A DNA stretch of 64,000 nucleotides from Maribacter huludaoensis (lineage in GTDB: Bacteria > Bacteroidota > Bacteroidia > Flavobacteriales > Flavobacteriaceae), in assembly GCF_029350945.1 (NCBI RefSeq), contig NZ_JARKMS010000002.1, positions 545,984 to 609,983 of the forward strand. The letters are read 5' to 3'. The notes under the pieces are model-generated. The model saw only the letters and a list, made by a program, of their open reading frames with translations, was not told the origin of the DNA and made no database searches. Below, one piece after another: positions 9,951-19,760 of the stretch (positions within the stretch are counted from its first letter, which is position 1; each line of letters starts with the position of its first letter). Position numbers and translations under genes: made by a program.

Positions 9951-10130
9951 ATGGCAAAGATTAAAGTTACACAGGTAAAAAGTGGAATTAAGAAACCTCA
10001 AAATCAAAAAAGAACTTTAGAGGCTCTTGGTTTAAAAAGAATTGGTCAGGTAGTAGAGCATGATGATACTCCTAACATTCTTGGAATGATAAATAAAGTT
10101 AAACATTTAGTTTCTACAGAGGAAGCTTAA
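9951..10130 (+). CDS. rpmD: 50S ribosomal protein L30
   Basis: L30, 59 aa, translated here directly from the sequence: it starts MAKIKVTQVKSGIKKPQNQK and has the signature LEALGLKRIGQVVEHDDTP. It fills the gap between rpsE and rplO exactly where the spc operon places rpmD, with 10 and 12 bases either side. Normal length for the bacterial protein. Confidence 0.97.
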   Translation: MAKIKVTQVKSGIKKPQNQKRTLEALGLKRIGQVVEHDDTPNILGMINKVKHLVSTEEA

Positions 10131-10142
10131 ATATAGGATAAA

Positions 10143-10595
10143 ATGGGTTTACATAGTCTACAGCCTGCAGAAGGTTCAGTTAATAGAGACGGAAAACGCC
10201 TTGGAAGAGGTCAGGGTTCTGGTAAAGGAGGAACTGCTGCAAGAGGTCATAAAGGAGCAAAATCAAGATCTGGTTATTCTAAGAAAATTGGTTTTGAAGG
10301 TGGTCAAATGCCTTTGCAACGTCGTGTACCTAAGTTTGGTTTTACGAATATCAATCGTAAAAATTACCAAGGTATCAACTTAGAGAAGTTACAGGAGCTT
10401 GTTGATAATAAAGTTATTGCCAACGAGGTAACTTTGGACATTTTAATTGAGAATGGTTTAGTTGGTAAAAATGATTTAGTGAAAATTTTAGGAAATGGCG
10501 AGTTGAAGGCTACTCTTAAAGTTTCAGTACATAAATTTACAGCATCTGCCAAAGCAGCAATTGAAGCAGCAGGTGGTGAAGCAATAAGTTTGTAA
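10143..10595 (+). CDS. rplO: 50S ribosomal protein L15
   Basis: L15, 150 aa, late 50S assembly protein. It starts MGLHSLQPAEGSVNRDGKR, followed by the glycine-rich GRGQGSGKGGTAARGHKG, GFEGGQMPLQRRVPKFGF and a C-terminal domain ending in EAAGGEAISL. It precedes secY by 14 bases, as in most bacteria. Confidence 0.98.
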   Translation: MGLHSLQPAEGSVNRDGKRLGRGQGSGKGGTAARGHKGAKSRSGYSKKIGFEGGQMPLQRRVPKFGFTNINRKNYQGINLEKLQELVDNKVIANEVTLDILIENGLVGKNDLVKILGNGELKATLKVSVHKFTASAKAAIEAAGGEAISL

Positions 10596-10609
10596 GCATA
10601 AACGAGAGC

Positions 10610-11953
10610 ATGAAGAATTTTATTGATACAATATCCAATATTTGGAAAATAGAAGAGCTAAGAAATAGAATTCTTATTACTTTAGGTCTTTTGTTGGTTT
10701 ATCGTTTTGGTTGTCAAATCGTACTTCCAGGTATAGATTCAACGCAGCTAGGTGGTTTAACGGATAGTACTGACCAAGGTATATTTGGTCTTTTAAATGC
10801 ATTTACAGGAGGAGCTTTTGCTAACGCTTCTGTTTTTGCATTAGGTATCATGCCATACATATCTGCATCTATCGTAGTCCAGTTGATGGGTATTGCAATT
10901 CCTTATCTTCAGAAGTTGCAAAAGGAAGGGGAGAGTGGTCGTAAGACCATTAATCAAATTACTAGATGGTTGACTATTGGTATTTGTATTGTTCAAGCTC
11001 CAGCCTATTTGTATGGTTTAGAGGCTTTCGGTGTTAGGGATAGTGCTTTTTTATTAGGGAAAGGACTTGATTTTATGGTGCCGGCCGTGATTATTTTGGT
11101 TACCGGTACTGTATTTGCCATGTGGTTAGGTGAGAAAATTACCGATAAAGGTATTGGTAACGGTATTTCGTTATTAATAATGATCGGTATTATTGCTACA
11201 ATGCCACAGTCCTTTGTTCAAGAATTTATTTCAAGAACAACTAATAATAATGGTGGACTAATGTTTATATTGATTGAGGTGATTGTTTGGTTCTTGGTAA
11301 TATTGGCCTGTATTCTTTTAGTTATGGCTACAAGACAAATTCCTGTTCAATATGCAAGAAGAACTGCTTCTGGCGGTTATGAGAAAAACATTATGGGTTC
11401 TAGACAGTACATACCTTTAAAGTTAAACGCTTCTGGAGTTATGCCAATAATTTTCGCACAGGCAATTATGTTTGTACCGGGAATGATAGGTGGAGCTTTT
11501 GATGATACTTCATTTGGACAATGGATGCAGGTTCAGTTCAGTGATATTTTTGGATGGGCTTATAATTTATTGTTTGCAATCTTGATTATAATATTTACAT
11601 ATTTCTATACTGCAATTACAGTCCCTACCAATAAGATGGCAGATGACCTAAAAAGAAGCGGTGGTTTTATTCCCGGAATACGTCCCGGAAAAGAAACTGG
11701 AGATTATTTAGATAAGATTATGTCTTTAATAACGTTACCTGGATCTATTTTCTTAGCTTTGCTGGCTATTTTACCGGCGATAGTGGTAAAATTGATGGAT
11801 GTTCAAGCTGGATGGGCGTTATTTTATGGTGGTACCTCTCTTTTAATTATGGTTGGTGTCGCTATTGATACAGTGCAACAGGTAAATTCATATTTGTTGA
11901 ATAGACATTATGATGGTTTAATGAAAACCGGTAAAAATAGAAAAGTAGCATAA
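10610..11953 (+). CDS. secY: Preprotein translocase subunit SecY
   Basis: The channel subunit of SecYEG, 447 aa, inner membrane, with ten predicted membrane segments. Visible signatures are the N-terminal VYRFGCQIVLPGID, GIMPYISASIVVQL (the second transmembrane helix) and the cytoplasmic RPGKETGDYLDKI loop that contacts SecA and the ribosome. The C-terminus ends KTGKNRKVA. It lies 14 bases after rplO and 3 before infA, so it is expressed with ribosomal proteins. Confidence 0.98.
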   Translation: MKNFIDTISNIWKIEELRNRILITLGLLLVYRFGCQIVLPGIDSTQLGGLTDSTDQGIFGLLNAFTGGAFANASVFALGIMPYISASIVVQLMGIAIPYLQKLQKEGESGRKTINQITRWLTIGICIVQAPAYLYGLEAFGVRDSAFLLGKGLDFMVPAVIILVTGTVFAMWLGEKITDKGIGNGISLLIMIGIIATMPQSFVQEFISRTTNNNGGLMFILIEVIVWFLVILACILLVMATRQIPVQYARRTASGGYEKNIMGSRQYIPLKLNASGVMPIIFAQAIMFVPGMIGGAFDDTSFGQWMQVQFSDIFGWAYNLLFAILIIIFTYFYTAITVPTNKMADDLKRSGGFIPGIRPGKETGDYLDKIMSLITLPGSIFLALLAILPAIVVKLMDVQAGWALFYGGTSLLIMVGVAIDTVQQVNSYLLNRHYDGLMKTGKNRKVA

Positions 11954-11956
11954 TTT

Positions 11957-12172
11957 ATGGCTAAGCAGGCAGCAATAGAACAAGATGGATCTATTATCGA
12001 GGCATTATCAAATGCAATGTTTCGTGTAGAATTGGAAAATGGACATGTGGTAACAGCACATATATCAGGTAAGATGCGTATGCACTATATTAAGCTTTTA
12101 CCTGGAGACAAGGTTAAATTGGAGATGAGTCCTTATGACCTTACTAAAGCAAGAATTACATATAGATACTAA
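11957..12172 (+). CDS. infA: Translation initiation factor IF-1
   Basis: IF-1, 71 aa, an S1/OB-fold protein that occupies the A site during initiation. It starts [19 protein letters not shown] and has [20 protein letters not shown] and [20 protein letters not shown]. The secY-infA-rpmJ order is classic. Confidence 0.98.
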   Translation: MAKQAAIEQDGSIIEALSNAMFRVELENGHVVTAHISGKMRMHYIKLLPGDKVKLEMSPYDLTKARITYRY

Positions 12173-12180
12173 GATACAAG

Positions 12181-12297
12181 ATGAAAGTAAGAGCATCAGT
12201 TAAGAAGAGAAGTGCCGACTGCAAGATTGTTCGCAGAAAAGGCAGGTTGTACGTAATCAACAAAAAGAATCCTAGATTTAAACAAAGACAAGGGTAG
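12181..12297 (+). CDS. rpmJ: 50S ribosomal protein L36 (zinc-free form)
   Basis: L36, 38 aa, translated from the sequence: it starts [20 protein letters not shown] and ends RFKQRQG. The zinc form has three Cys and one His. Only Cys14 remains here, so this is the C-minus form. It fits exactly between infA (8 bases) and rpsM (2 bases). Confidence 0.97.
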   Translation: MKVRASVKKRSADCKIVRRKGRLYVINKKNPRFKQRQG

Positions 12298-12299
12298 TT

Positions 12300-12674
12300 A
12301 TGGCAAGAATCGCAGGTATAGATATACCAAAACAAAAAAGAGGTGTAATCGCCTTAACCTATATTTTCGGAATTGGAAGAAGTAGGTCACAAGAAATATT
12401 AAGTAAAGCCCAAGTTAGCGAAGATACTAAGGTTTCTGATTGGAATGATGATGAAATAGGTCGTATCAGGGAAGCTGTTTCTGAATTTGTAATTGAAGGT
12501 GAATTACGTTCAGAGACTCAGTTGAACATTAAGCGTTTAATGGATATTGGCTGTTATAGAGGAATTCGTCACAGGTCAGGTTTGCCTTTAAGAGGTCAAC
12601 GAACCAAGAATAATTCTAGAACTAGAAAAGGAAAGCGTAAAACAGTTGCTAACAAGAAGAAAGCAACTAAATAA
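12300..12674 (+). CDS. rpsM: 30S ribosomal protein S13
   Basis: S13, 124 aa, in the 30S head, contacting the P-site tRNA. It starts [30 protein letters not shown] is the helix-two-turn-helix start, and [18 protein letters not shown] is the C-terminal signature. Alpha-operon position. Confidence 0.98.
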   Translation: MARIAGIDIPKQKRGVIALTYIFGIGRSRSQEILSKAQVSEDTKVSDWNDDEIGRIREAVSEFVIEGELRSETQLNIKRLMDIGCYRGIRHRSGLPLRGQRTKNNSRTRKGKRKTVANKKKATK

Positions 12675-12683
12675 TAATTAGGT

Positions 12684-13076
12684 ATGGCAAAGGCAAATAC
12701 TAAAGTTACCAAGAAACGTAAAGTTATAGTAGATTCTGTTGGAGAGGCTCATATTAGTGCTTCTTTTAACAACATCATTATCTCTTTAACAAATAAAAAG
12801 GGAGATGTTATTTCTTGGTCATCTGCCGGTAAATTAGGTTTTAGAGGTTCTAAGAAAAATACACCTTATGCTGCACAGGTTGCTGCAGAAGATTGTTCTA
12901 AAGTTGCTCACGAAGCAGGTTTAAGAAAAGTTAAGGTATATGTAAAAGGTCCTGGTAATGGAAGAGAATCAGCAATAAGATCTTTACATAATGCCGGTAT
13001 CGAAGTAACGGAAATCATTGATGTTACTCCAATGCCGCATAACGGATGTAGACCTCCAAAAAGAAGAAGAGTTTAA
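12684..13076 (+). CDS. rpsK: 30S ribosomal protein S11
   Basis: S11, 130 aa, platform protein. It has [38 protein letters not shown] and [18 protein letters not shown], the invariant C-terminus. It is followed by an 87-base structured gap before rpsD. Confidence 0.98.
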   Translation: MAKANTKVTKKRKVIVDSVGEAHISASFNNIIISLTNKKGDVISWSSAGKLGFRGSKKNTPYAAQVAAEDCSKVAHEAGLRKVKVYVKGPGNGRESAIRSLHNAGIEVTEIIDVTPMPHNGCRPPKRRRV

Positions 13077-13080
13077 TTAA

Positions 13081-13163
13081 CTAGTAATATTTCACCGAAA
13101 GTGTAATTACGATTATCGAAGGATAAGCCTTAATTCATAATCTCACTTTCTAATTTAAAGAAA
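13081..13163 (+). promoter_or_regulatory. Candidate S4 autoregulatory leader upstream of rpsD
   Basis: Three nested perfect helices can be read directly: GAAAGTG (13097-13103)/CACTTTC (13144-13150), GATTAT (13111-13116)/ATAATC (13137-13142), and AAGG (13119-13122)/CCTT (13128-13131) with a 5-base loop. The helix ends 13 bases before the rpsD start. S4 represses its own operon in E. coli and B. subtilis through mRNA structures, so an S4 leader is the natural reading. The binding itself is inference. Confidence 0.6.
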
Positions 13164-13769
13164 ATGGCAAGATATACAGGACCAAAATCAAAAATCGCTC
13201 GTAAGTTTGGCGAAGCAATTTTCGGAGATGATAAATCTTTCGAAAAAAAGAATTACCCTCCAGGACAACACGGTAATAACAGAAGAAGAGGAAAGAAATC
13301 CGAATATTCTGTTCAGTTGATGGAAAAGCAAAAAGCTAAATATACCTATGGTATTTTAGAGAAGCAGTTTAGAAACCTTTTCCAGACTGCAAAGAGAAAA
13401 GAAGGTGTTGCAGGTGAAATTTTACTTCAATTATGTGAGTCTCGTTTAGATAACGTGGTTTATAGAATGGGTATTTCTCCAACAAGAAGTGGTGCAAGAC
13501 AATTAGTATCTCATAGACACATTACGGTAAATGGAGAGTTGGTAAACATACCTTCTTATTCATTGAAAGCAGGAGATGTTGTTGGTGTTAGGGAGAAATC
13601 TAAATCATTACAAAGTATACAAGATTCATTAGCTGCCAGTAGTGCAGTCTATGAGTGGATTTCTTGGAACAGTGAAAAGAAAGAAGGTACTTATGTTACC
13701 GTTCCTGAAAGATTACAGATTCCAGAAAATATCAAAGAACAATTAATCGTGGAGTTATACTCTAAATAA
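13164..13769 (+). CDS. rpsD: 30S ribosomal protein S4 (zinc-free form)
   Basis: S4, 201 aa, assembly initiator of the 30S subunit and an autogenous repressor in model bacteria. It starts [19 protein letters not shown]. The N-terminal domain has none of the cysteines of the zinc-binding form. The S4 RNA-binding domain is [20 protein letters not shown] with [14 protein letters not shown]. It heads an rpsD-rpoA-rplQ unit behind the leader described above. Confidence 0.98.
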   Translation: MARYTGPKSKIARKFGEAIFGDDKSFEKKNYPPGQHGNNRRRGKKSEYSVQLMEKQKAKYTYGILEKQFRNLFQTAKRKEGVAGEILLQLCESRLDNVVYRMGISPTRSGARQLVSHRHITVNGELVNIPSYSLKAGDVVGVREKSKSLQSIQDSLAASSAVYEWISWNSEKKEGTYVTVPERLQIPENIKEQLIVELYSK

Positions 13770-13786
13770 ACAATACCGATCCAATT

Positions 13787-14779
13787 ATGGCATTATTTAA
13801 TTTTCAGAAACCCGATAAAGTAATAATGATCGATTCCTCTGATTTCGAAGGTAAATTCGAATTTCGCCCTTTGGAACCTGGTTATGGATTAACTGTTGGG
13901 AATGCATTAAGACGAGTATTGCTTTCTTCTTTAGAAGGTCATGCAATTACTTCGGTTAGGATTGATAAGGTAGAGCATGAGTTTTCTACCATACCTGGCG
14001 TTGTTGAAGATGTAACAGAGATTATATTAAACTTGAAACAAGTTCGTTTCAAAAAGCAAATAGAAGATTCAGAAGCTGAAGTCGTTTCAATTTCTGTTAG
14101 CGGTAAGAACCAATTAACTGCCGGTGATTTTCAAAAGTTTATTTCTGGTTATCAAGTGTTGAATCCAGATTTAGTGCTTTGTAATATGGATGACAAAGTT
14201 AGCATCAATATGGAAATTACTATTGAAAAAGGCAGAGGTTATGTTCCTGCAGAGGAAAATAAAAAATCTGGCGCACCATTAGGTACTATTGCTGTAGATT
14301 CTATTTTTACACCTATTAAAAACGTAAAGTATAGTATAGAAAATTTTCGTGTAGAGCAAAAGACGGATTATGAAAAGTTAGTCTTTGAAATATCTTCTGA
14401 TGGATCAATACATCCAAAAGATGCTTTAACGGAAGCTGCAAAAGTTCTTATTCATCACTTCATGTTATTCTCTGACGAGCGTATTACATTAGAAGCTGAT
14501 GAAATTGCTCAAACTGAGACTTATGATGAAGAGTCTTTACACATGAGACAGTTATTAAAAACTAAATTAGTGGACATGGATCTTTCTGTTCGTGCTCTAA
14601 ACTGTTTAAAAGCGGCTGAAGTTGATACTTTAGGTGATTTAGTTTCTTTTAATAAGAATGATTTAATGAAGTTCAGAAACTTCGGTAAGAAATCTTTGAC
14701 TGAACTTGAAGAGCTTGTAATTAACAAGGGTTTAAGTTTTGGTATGGATTTATCAAAATATAAATTAGATAAAGATTAA
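13787..14779 (+). CDS. rpoA: RNA polymerase alpha subunit
   Basis: RpoA, 330 aa. The N-terminal dimerisation domain (about residues 1-230) has [20 protein letters not shown] and the conserved [18 protein letters not shown]. The C-terminal domain (about 250-330), which contacts UP elements and activators, has [20 protein letters not shown] and [14 protein letters not shown]. It lies 17 bases after rpsD and is separated from rplQ by a hairpin-containing gap. Confidence 0.98.
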   Translation: MALFNFQKPDKVIMIDSSDFEGKFEFRPLEPGYGLTVGNALRRVLLSSLEGHAITSVRIDKVEHEFSTIPGVVEDVTEIILNLKQVRFKKQIEDSEAEVVSISVSGKNQLTAGDFQKFISGYQVLNPDLVLCNMDDKVSINMEITIEKGRGYVPAEENKKSGAPLGTIAVDSIFTPIKNVKYSIENFRVEQKTDYEKLVFEISSDGSIHPKDALTEAAKVLIHHFMLFSDERITLEADEIAQTETYDEESLHMRQLLKTKLVDMDLSVRALNCLKAAEVDTLGDLVSFNKNDLMKFRNFGKKSLTELEELVINKGLSFGMDLSKYKLDKD

Positions 14780-14838
14780 TTAATCATATTTTGCTCCTCG
14801 GTCTAACGAGTTTGGTAGCAAGATGATAAAATAAAAAC
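14780..14838 (+). promoter_or_regulatory. Hairpin-forming gap before rplQ (candidate L17 leader)
   Basis: Within 59 bases, TTGCT (14791-14795) pairs with AGCAA (14817-14821), and the nested CTCG (14797-14800) pairs with CGAG (14807-14810) across a GTCTAA loop. There is no T run, so it is not a terminator. A role in controlling rplQ is inference. Confidence 0.35.
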
Positions 14839-15372
14839 ATGAGACACGGTAAAAAAATTAACCACTTAGGTAGAAAAACTGCCCATAGAAAGGCAATGTT
14901 AGCTAACATGGCTTGTTCTTTGATCGAGCATAAAAGAATTAACACTACAGTTGCTAAAGCTAAAGCTTTAAAACAATTTGTAGAGCCTTTGATCACTAAG
15001 TCAAAAGCTGAAAATAATGTTAGTGCTGAGAAAGGTACGCACAACAGACGTATCGTTTTTAAAAACCTACGTGATAAGAACGCTGTTACAGAATTGTTCA
15101 GTGTAGTATCTGAAAAGGTTGCAGATAGACCAGGTGGTTATACTAGAATTATAAAATTAGGTAATCGTTTAGGTGATAACGCTGATATGGCAATGATAGA
15201 ATTGGTTGATTTCAACGAATTGTACAACGCTGGCAAACCTAAGAAGAAATCTACAAGAAGAAGTAGAAGATCAAGTGGAAGCGATGCTGCTGCCGTTTCT
15301 TCTGAGAAAGAAACCAAAGTAGAAGAAGCTCAAACTGAAACAGAAGCTAAGACAGATGATTCTAAGGAATAA
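14839..15372 (+). CDS. rplQ: 50S ribosomal protein L17 with long C-terminal tail
   Basis: L17, 177 aa. The core (1 to about 125) has [20 protein letters not shown] and [20 protein letters not shown]. The E. coli protein is 127 aa. Here about 50 extra residues follow, first basic/serine-rich ([15 protein letters not shown]) and then acidic ([19 protein letters not shown]). Such low-complexity tails are usual in Bacteroidetes L17 and the function is unknown. Last gene of the superoperon. Confidence 0.97.
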   Translation: MRHGKKINHLGRKTAHRKAMLANMACSLIEHKRINTTVAKAKALKQFVEPLITKSKAENNVSAEKGTHNRRIVFKNLRDKNAVTELFSVVSEKVADRPGGYTRIIKLGNRLGDNADMAMIELVDFNELYNAGKPKKKSTRRSRRSSGSDAAAVSSEKETKVEEAQTETEAKTDDSKE

Positions 15373-15400
15373 AATTGTCAATAAATATTAATAATGAAAA

Positions 15401-15431
15401 GGGATAAGCTTTCTGGCTTATCCCTTTTTTT
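15401..15431 (+). terminator. Intrinsic terminator of the ribosomal superoperon
   Basis: Perfect 9-bp stem GGGATAAGC (15401-15409)/GCTTATCCC (15416-15424), six-base loop, then T7 (15425-15431). It lies 28 bases after rplQ. Confidence 0.93.
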
Positions 15432-15467
15432 ATGTTTTTTTGTGAACGAATAAATTATAAGACTAAA

Positions 15468-16595
15468 ATGAAATATCAGGCAAAGAGAAAAGCTATTATA
15501 TTACTTGCAGATGGTACTATCTTTTATGGAAAATCTGTGGGAGATAAGGAAGGTACCGCTTTTGGAGAAGTATGTTTCAATACCGGAATGACAGGATATC
15601 AAGAGATATTTACCGACCCTTCTTATTTTGGGCAAATTATGGTTACCACTAATGCTCATATAGGTAATTATGGAGTTAATGCAGAGGAAGTAGAATCAGA
15701 ATCCATAAAGATTTCTGGATTAGTTTGTAGAAATTTCAGTTATGAATATTCAAGGCCTTTGGCAGATGATAGTTTGCAAGGTTTTTTAGAAAAAAATGAG
15801 TTGTTTGCCATTTCTGATGTAGATACGCGTGCCTTAGTTAGCTACATAAGGGATAACGGGGCAATGAATGCCGTAATTTCTACTGACGTTGAGAATATTG
15901 AGGAATTGAAAAATCGCCTTAAGGAGGTGCCTAGTATGGAAGGTTTGGAGCTTGCATCTAAAGTTTCAACTAAAGAACCCTATTTTGTTGGTGATGAGAA
16001 TGCAACTTTTAAAATTGCTGCACTGGATATAGGTATTAAGAAAAACATACTAAGAAACCTTGTGAAGCGTGGAGCATATGTTAAGGTGTTTCCTTACAAT
16101 AGTAGCTTTGAAGAAATGTCTTCTTGGAATCCGGATGCTTTTTTTATTTCAAATGGACCTGGTGATCCGGAACCATTGGTGGATGCCATTGCCGCAGTTA
16201 AAAAAATGATTCAAACTGATAAACCTTTATTTGGTATTTGTCTAGGGCATCAAGTTTTGGCATTGGCAAACGGGGTCTCTACTTATAAAATGCATAATGG
16301 GCATAGGGGAATAAATCACCCTATTTTAAACCTACTAACAGGAAAAGGAGAAATTACTTCTCAAAATCATGGTTTTGCAATAAATAGGGAAGAAACGGAA
16401 GCCAACGATAATTTGGAAATTACGCATACACACCTTAATGATCAAACTGTAGCTGGTATTCGTATGAAAAATAAAGATGTGTTTTCAGTTCAATATCATC
16501 CAGAGGCAAGTCCAGGACCACATGATGCTGACTATCTTTTTGATGATTTTTTTAAATTAATTGAGAAAAGTGCAAAACATAACGAAATAGTTTAA
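15468..16595 (+). CDS. carA: Carbamoyl-phosphate synthase small subunit
   Basis: CarA, 375 aa, the glutaminase subunit that feeds ammonia to CarB for pyrimidine and arginine synthesis. The ATG at 15468 (MKYQAKRKAIILLADGT) is preferred. An in-frame ATG at 15432 lies right against the T run of the preceding terminator. N-terminal CarA domain: GEVCFNTGMTGYQEIFTDPS. C-terminal class I amidotransferase: nucleophile Cys in FGICLGHQVLA, His/Glu in QYHPEASPGP. carB is not adjacent. Confidence 0.97.
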   Translation: MKYQAKRKAIILLADGTIFYGKSVGDKEGTAFGEVCFNTGMTGYQEIFTDPSYFGQIMVTTNAHIGNYGVNAEEVESESIKISGLVCRNFSYEYSRPLADDSLQGFLEKNELFAISDVDTRALVSYIRDNGAMNAVISTDVENIEELKNRLKEVPSMEGLELASKVSTKEPYFVGDENATFKIAALDIGIKKNILRNLVKRGAYVKVFPYNSSFEEMSSWNPDAFFISNGPGDPEPLVDAIAAVKKMIQTDKPLFGICLGHQVLALANGVSTYKMHNGHRGINHPILNLLTGKGEITSQNHGFAINREETEANDNLEITHTHLNDQTVAGIRMKNKDVFSVQYHPEASPGPHDADYLFDDFFKLIEKSAKHNEIV

Positions 16596-16630
16596 ATAAA
16601 CATTAAATTATTGGGAAATCTAATGTGTAA

Positions 16631-17992
<1,362 letters not shown>

Positions 17993-18015
17993 TTTTTAAG
18001 AATAATAATTAATTA

Positions 18016-18045
18016 AGCCTTTCTTTCTAGAAAGGCTTTTTTTTT
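18016..18045 (+). terminator. Intrinsic terminator after eno
   Basis: AGCCTTTC (18016-18023)/GAAAGGCT (18030-18037), six-base loop, T9 run to 18045. Confidence 0.9.
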
Positions 18046-18110
18046 GGCATACTTCAAAACTTTAACTACCTTTTGAGAATAAATCAATATTAATCTCTCT
18101 TTGTTAGCGT

Positions 18111-19646
18111 ATGAATAATTTTCTTTTTGTTTCCGCAGAGAATGACGCCATTCCTGATTGTAAAGCTGGTGGAATGGGTGACGTTGTCAGGGATGTTCCT
18201 AGGGAAATATCAAAGCGAGATGATAGGGTTCATGTAGTTGTGCCTTCTTATTCTAGACTACATAAAAACGGGATCTTTAAAACAAAACTTGAATTTAGTC
18301 TTAGGGGTGTACCATATTCTGCCGAATTATATGAAGTTATTCCAAAGAGAGTAGATAAGAATATAACACATTATGTTATACATCATCCTGAAATTACAGA
18401 AGGAGGTATAGCGCATATTTATCATGATGATCCAACAGAGCCTTTTTTTAATGATTTTATAAAGTTCATTATATTTTGTACCGCTACGGCCGAGGCTATT
18501 AAAATAAAGGCATTTGGTGATTTGGATATTGTGCATATGCACGATTGGCATTCTGCGGCGCTTTTGTTTATAAAAAGATATCATCCGCAGTACCAAGATT
18601 TGAAAAAGGTTAGATATGTATACACTATCCACAATTTAGCGATACAAGGGATACGTCCTTTTTATAACAATTACGCATCTGTCAACAATTGGTTTCCTGA
18701 AATTCAATTGGATCACAGGACTTTGATGGATCCTCGCTACCAAGATTGCATTAATTTAATGGCTGTTGGCATTCGTTTTGCCGATGCGGTACATACAGTT
18801 TCACCATCTTACAAAGAAGATGTTCTTTTGCCTAGTAGAAGACCGGAGTTTATAGGAGGAGAAAGTTTAGAACAGGATTTGATCAATGCAAACAATGAAG
18901 GTAGACTTTTTGGCATTTTAAATGCAAGTAACTATGGCAATATTAGAGAAGCGGAAAAGGGATTGTTATATAGAAATACGGTAAAGGCAATTTTTAGATG
19001 GCTTCAAGAAAACTCAAAAAAATATAAAGCTGATTTTCTTGCCCATACCGGTGAAAAAATTATGCAGTTGGTGGACAATAGACCAAAATTTATTGTGTCT
19101 AGTGTGGCTAGGCTTACGGAACAAAAATTTTATTTTTTAAAACGATCTCCGGAAGCTTTTGAGAAAATGCTCTCAAGATTAAATGATATAGATGGCATAT
19201 TCATATTATTGGGTACAGGTGACCCAGATTACGAAGAGTTTTTTCGTCATATGAGTTATCATCATAAAAATTTCGTATTCACGAATGGGCAATCTGAAGA
19301 TTTAATAGACTCTATGTATTTAGAGACAGATTTATATTTTATGCCTAGTTTGTTTGAGCCATGCGGTATTAGCCAAATGTTGGCAATGAGAAATGGTAAT
19401 CCATGTTTGGTACATCATACAGGCGGTCTTAAAGATACCGTGGAACATTTAAAAACAGGCTTTGCTTTTAGCGGTGACACCTATGATGAGCAAATTACCA
19501 ATATGGTTAAGAGTTTTGATGAAGCCTTGACTATTTGGGAAAATGATAAAACTACTTGGAAAAAAATTAAGGCCAACGCTAAAAAAGTTCGTTTCACTTG
19601 GGAAAAATCATTAGATGCCTATTACGAGTCATTATATCTGTTGTAA
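18111..19646 (+). CDS. Glycogen/starch-synthase-like glycosyltransferase (GT5)
   Basis: 511 aa. The N-terminal catalytic domain of glycogen/starch synthases carries the nucleotide-sugar loop as CKAGGMGDVVRDVP (K18-G21, equivalent to KxGG). HMHDWHSAALL and VYTIHNLAIQG follow, and the C-terminal Rossmann domain has SVARLTEQKFYF and MPSLFEPCGISQMLAMRNG. These are the GT5 hallmarks. It is more divergent than a standard GlgA and has no branching enzyme or ADP-glucose pyrophosphorylase neighbour, so donor and product are uncertain. It lies between eno and the citrate synthase gene as a single transcription unit. Confidence 0.85.
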   Translation: MNNFLFVSAENDAIPDCKAGGMGDVVRDVPREISKRDDRVHVVVPSYSRLHKNGIFKTKLEFSLRGVPYSAELYEVIPKRVDKNITHYVIHHPEITEGGIAHIYHDDPTEPFFNDFIKFIIFCTATAEAIKIKAFGDLDIVHMHDWHSAALLFIKRYHPQYQDLKKVRYVYTIHNLAIQGIRPFYNNYASVNNWFPEIQLDHRTLMDPRYQDCINLMAVGIRFADAVHTVSPSYKEDVLLPSRRPEFIGGESLEQDLINANNEGRLFGILNASNYGNIREAEKGLLYRNTVKAIFRWLQENSKKYKADFLAHTGEKIMQLVDNRPKFIVSSVARLTEQKFYFLKRSPEAFEKMLSRLNDIDGIFILLGTGDPDYEEFFRHMSYHHKNFVFTNGQSEDLIDSMYLETDLYFMPSLFEPCGISQMLAMRNGNPCLVHHTGGLKDTVEHLKTGFAFSGDTYDEQITNMVKSFDEALTIWENDKTTWKKIKANAKKVRFTWEKSLDAYYESLYLL

Positions 19647-19700
19647 TGAAAGCCTTTCATAGTACTTATTGTTAATTTTACCCAAAACAGATTTGTGAAA

Positions 19701-19731
19701 TTGGTAGACCAATCCTGTTTTGTTAACTTTA
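19701..19731 (+). promoter_or_regulatory. Promoter of the citrate synthase gene
   Basis: TTG at 19701-19703, a 20-base spacer, then TAACTTTA at 19724-19731 (one mismatch from TAnnTTTG), 29 bases before the ATG. This is the best-spaced Bacteroidetes-type promoter seen in the window. Confidence 0.55.
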
Positions 19732-19760
19732 CGAGAAGTATATAAAACGTAAAAATAAAA

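Noticed and set aside
15432-15467. Earlier in-frame ATG for carA
   Set aside because: It abuts the T run of the superoperon terminator; the ATG at 15468 fits the family N-terminus.
18111-19646. Naming the GT5 enzyme glgA outright
   Set aside because: It is divergent and has no glycogen-gene neighbours, so the symbol was withheld.
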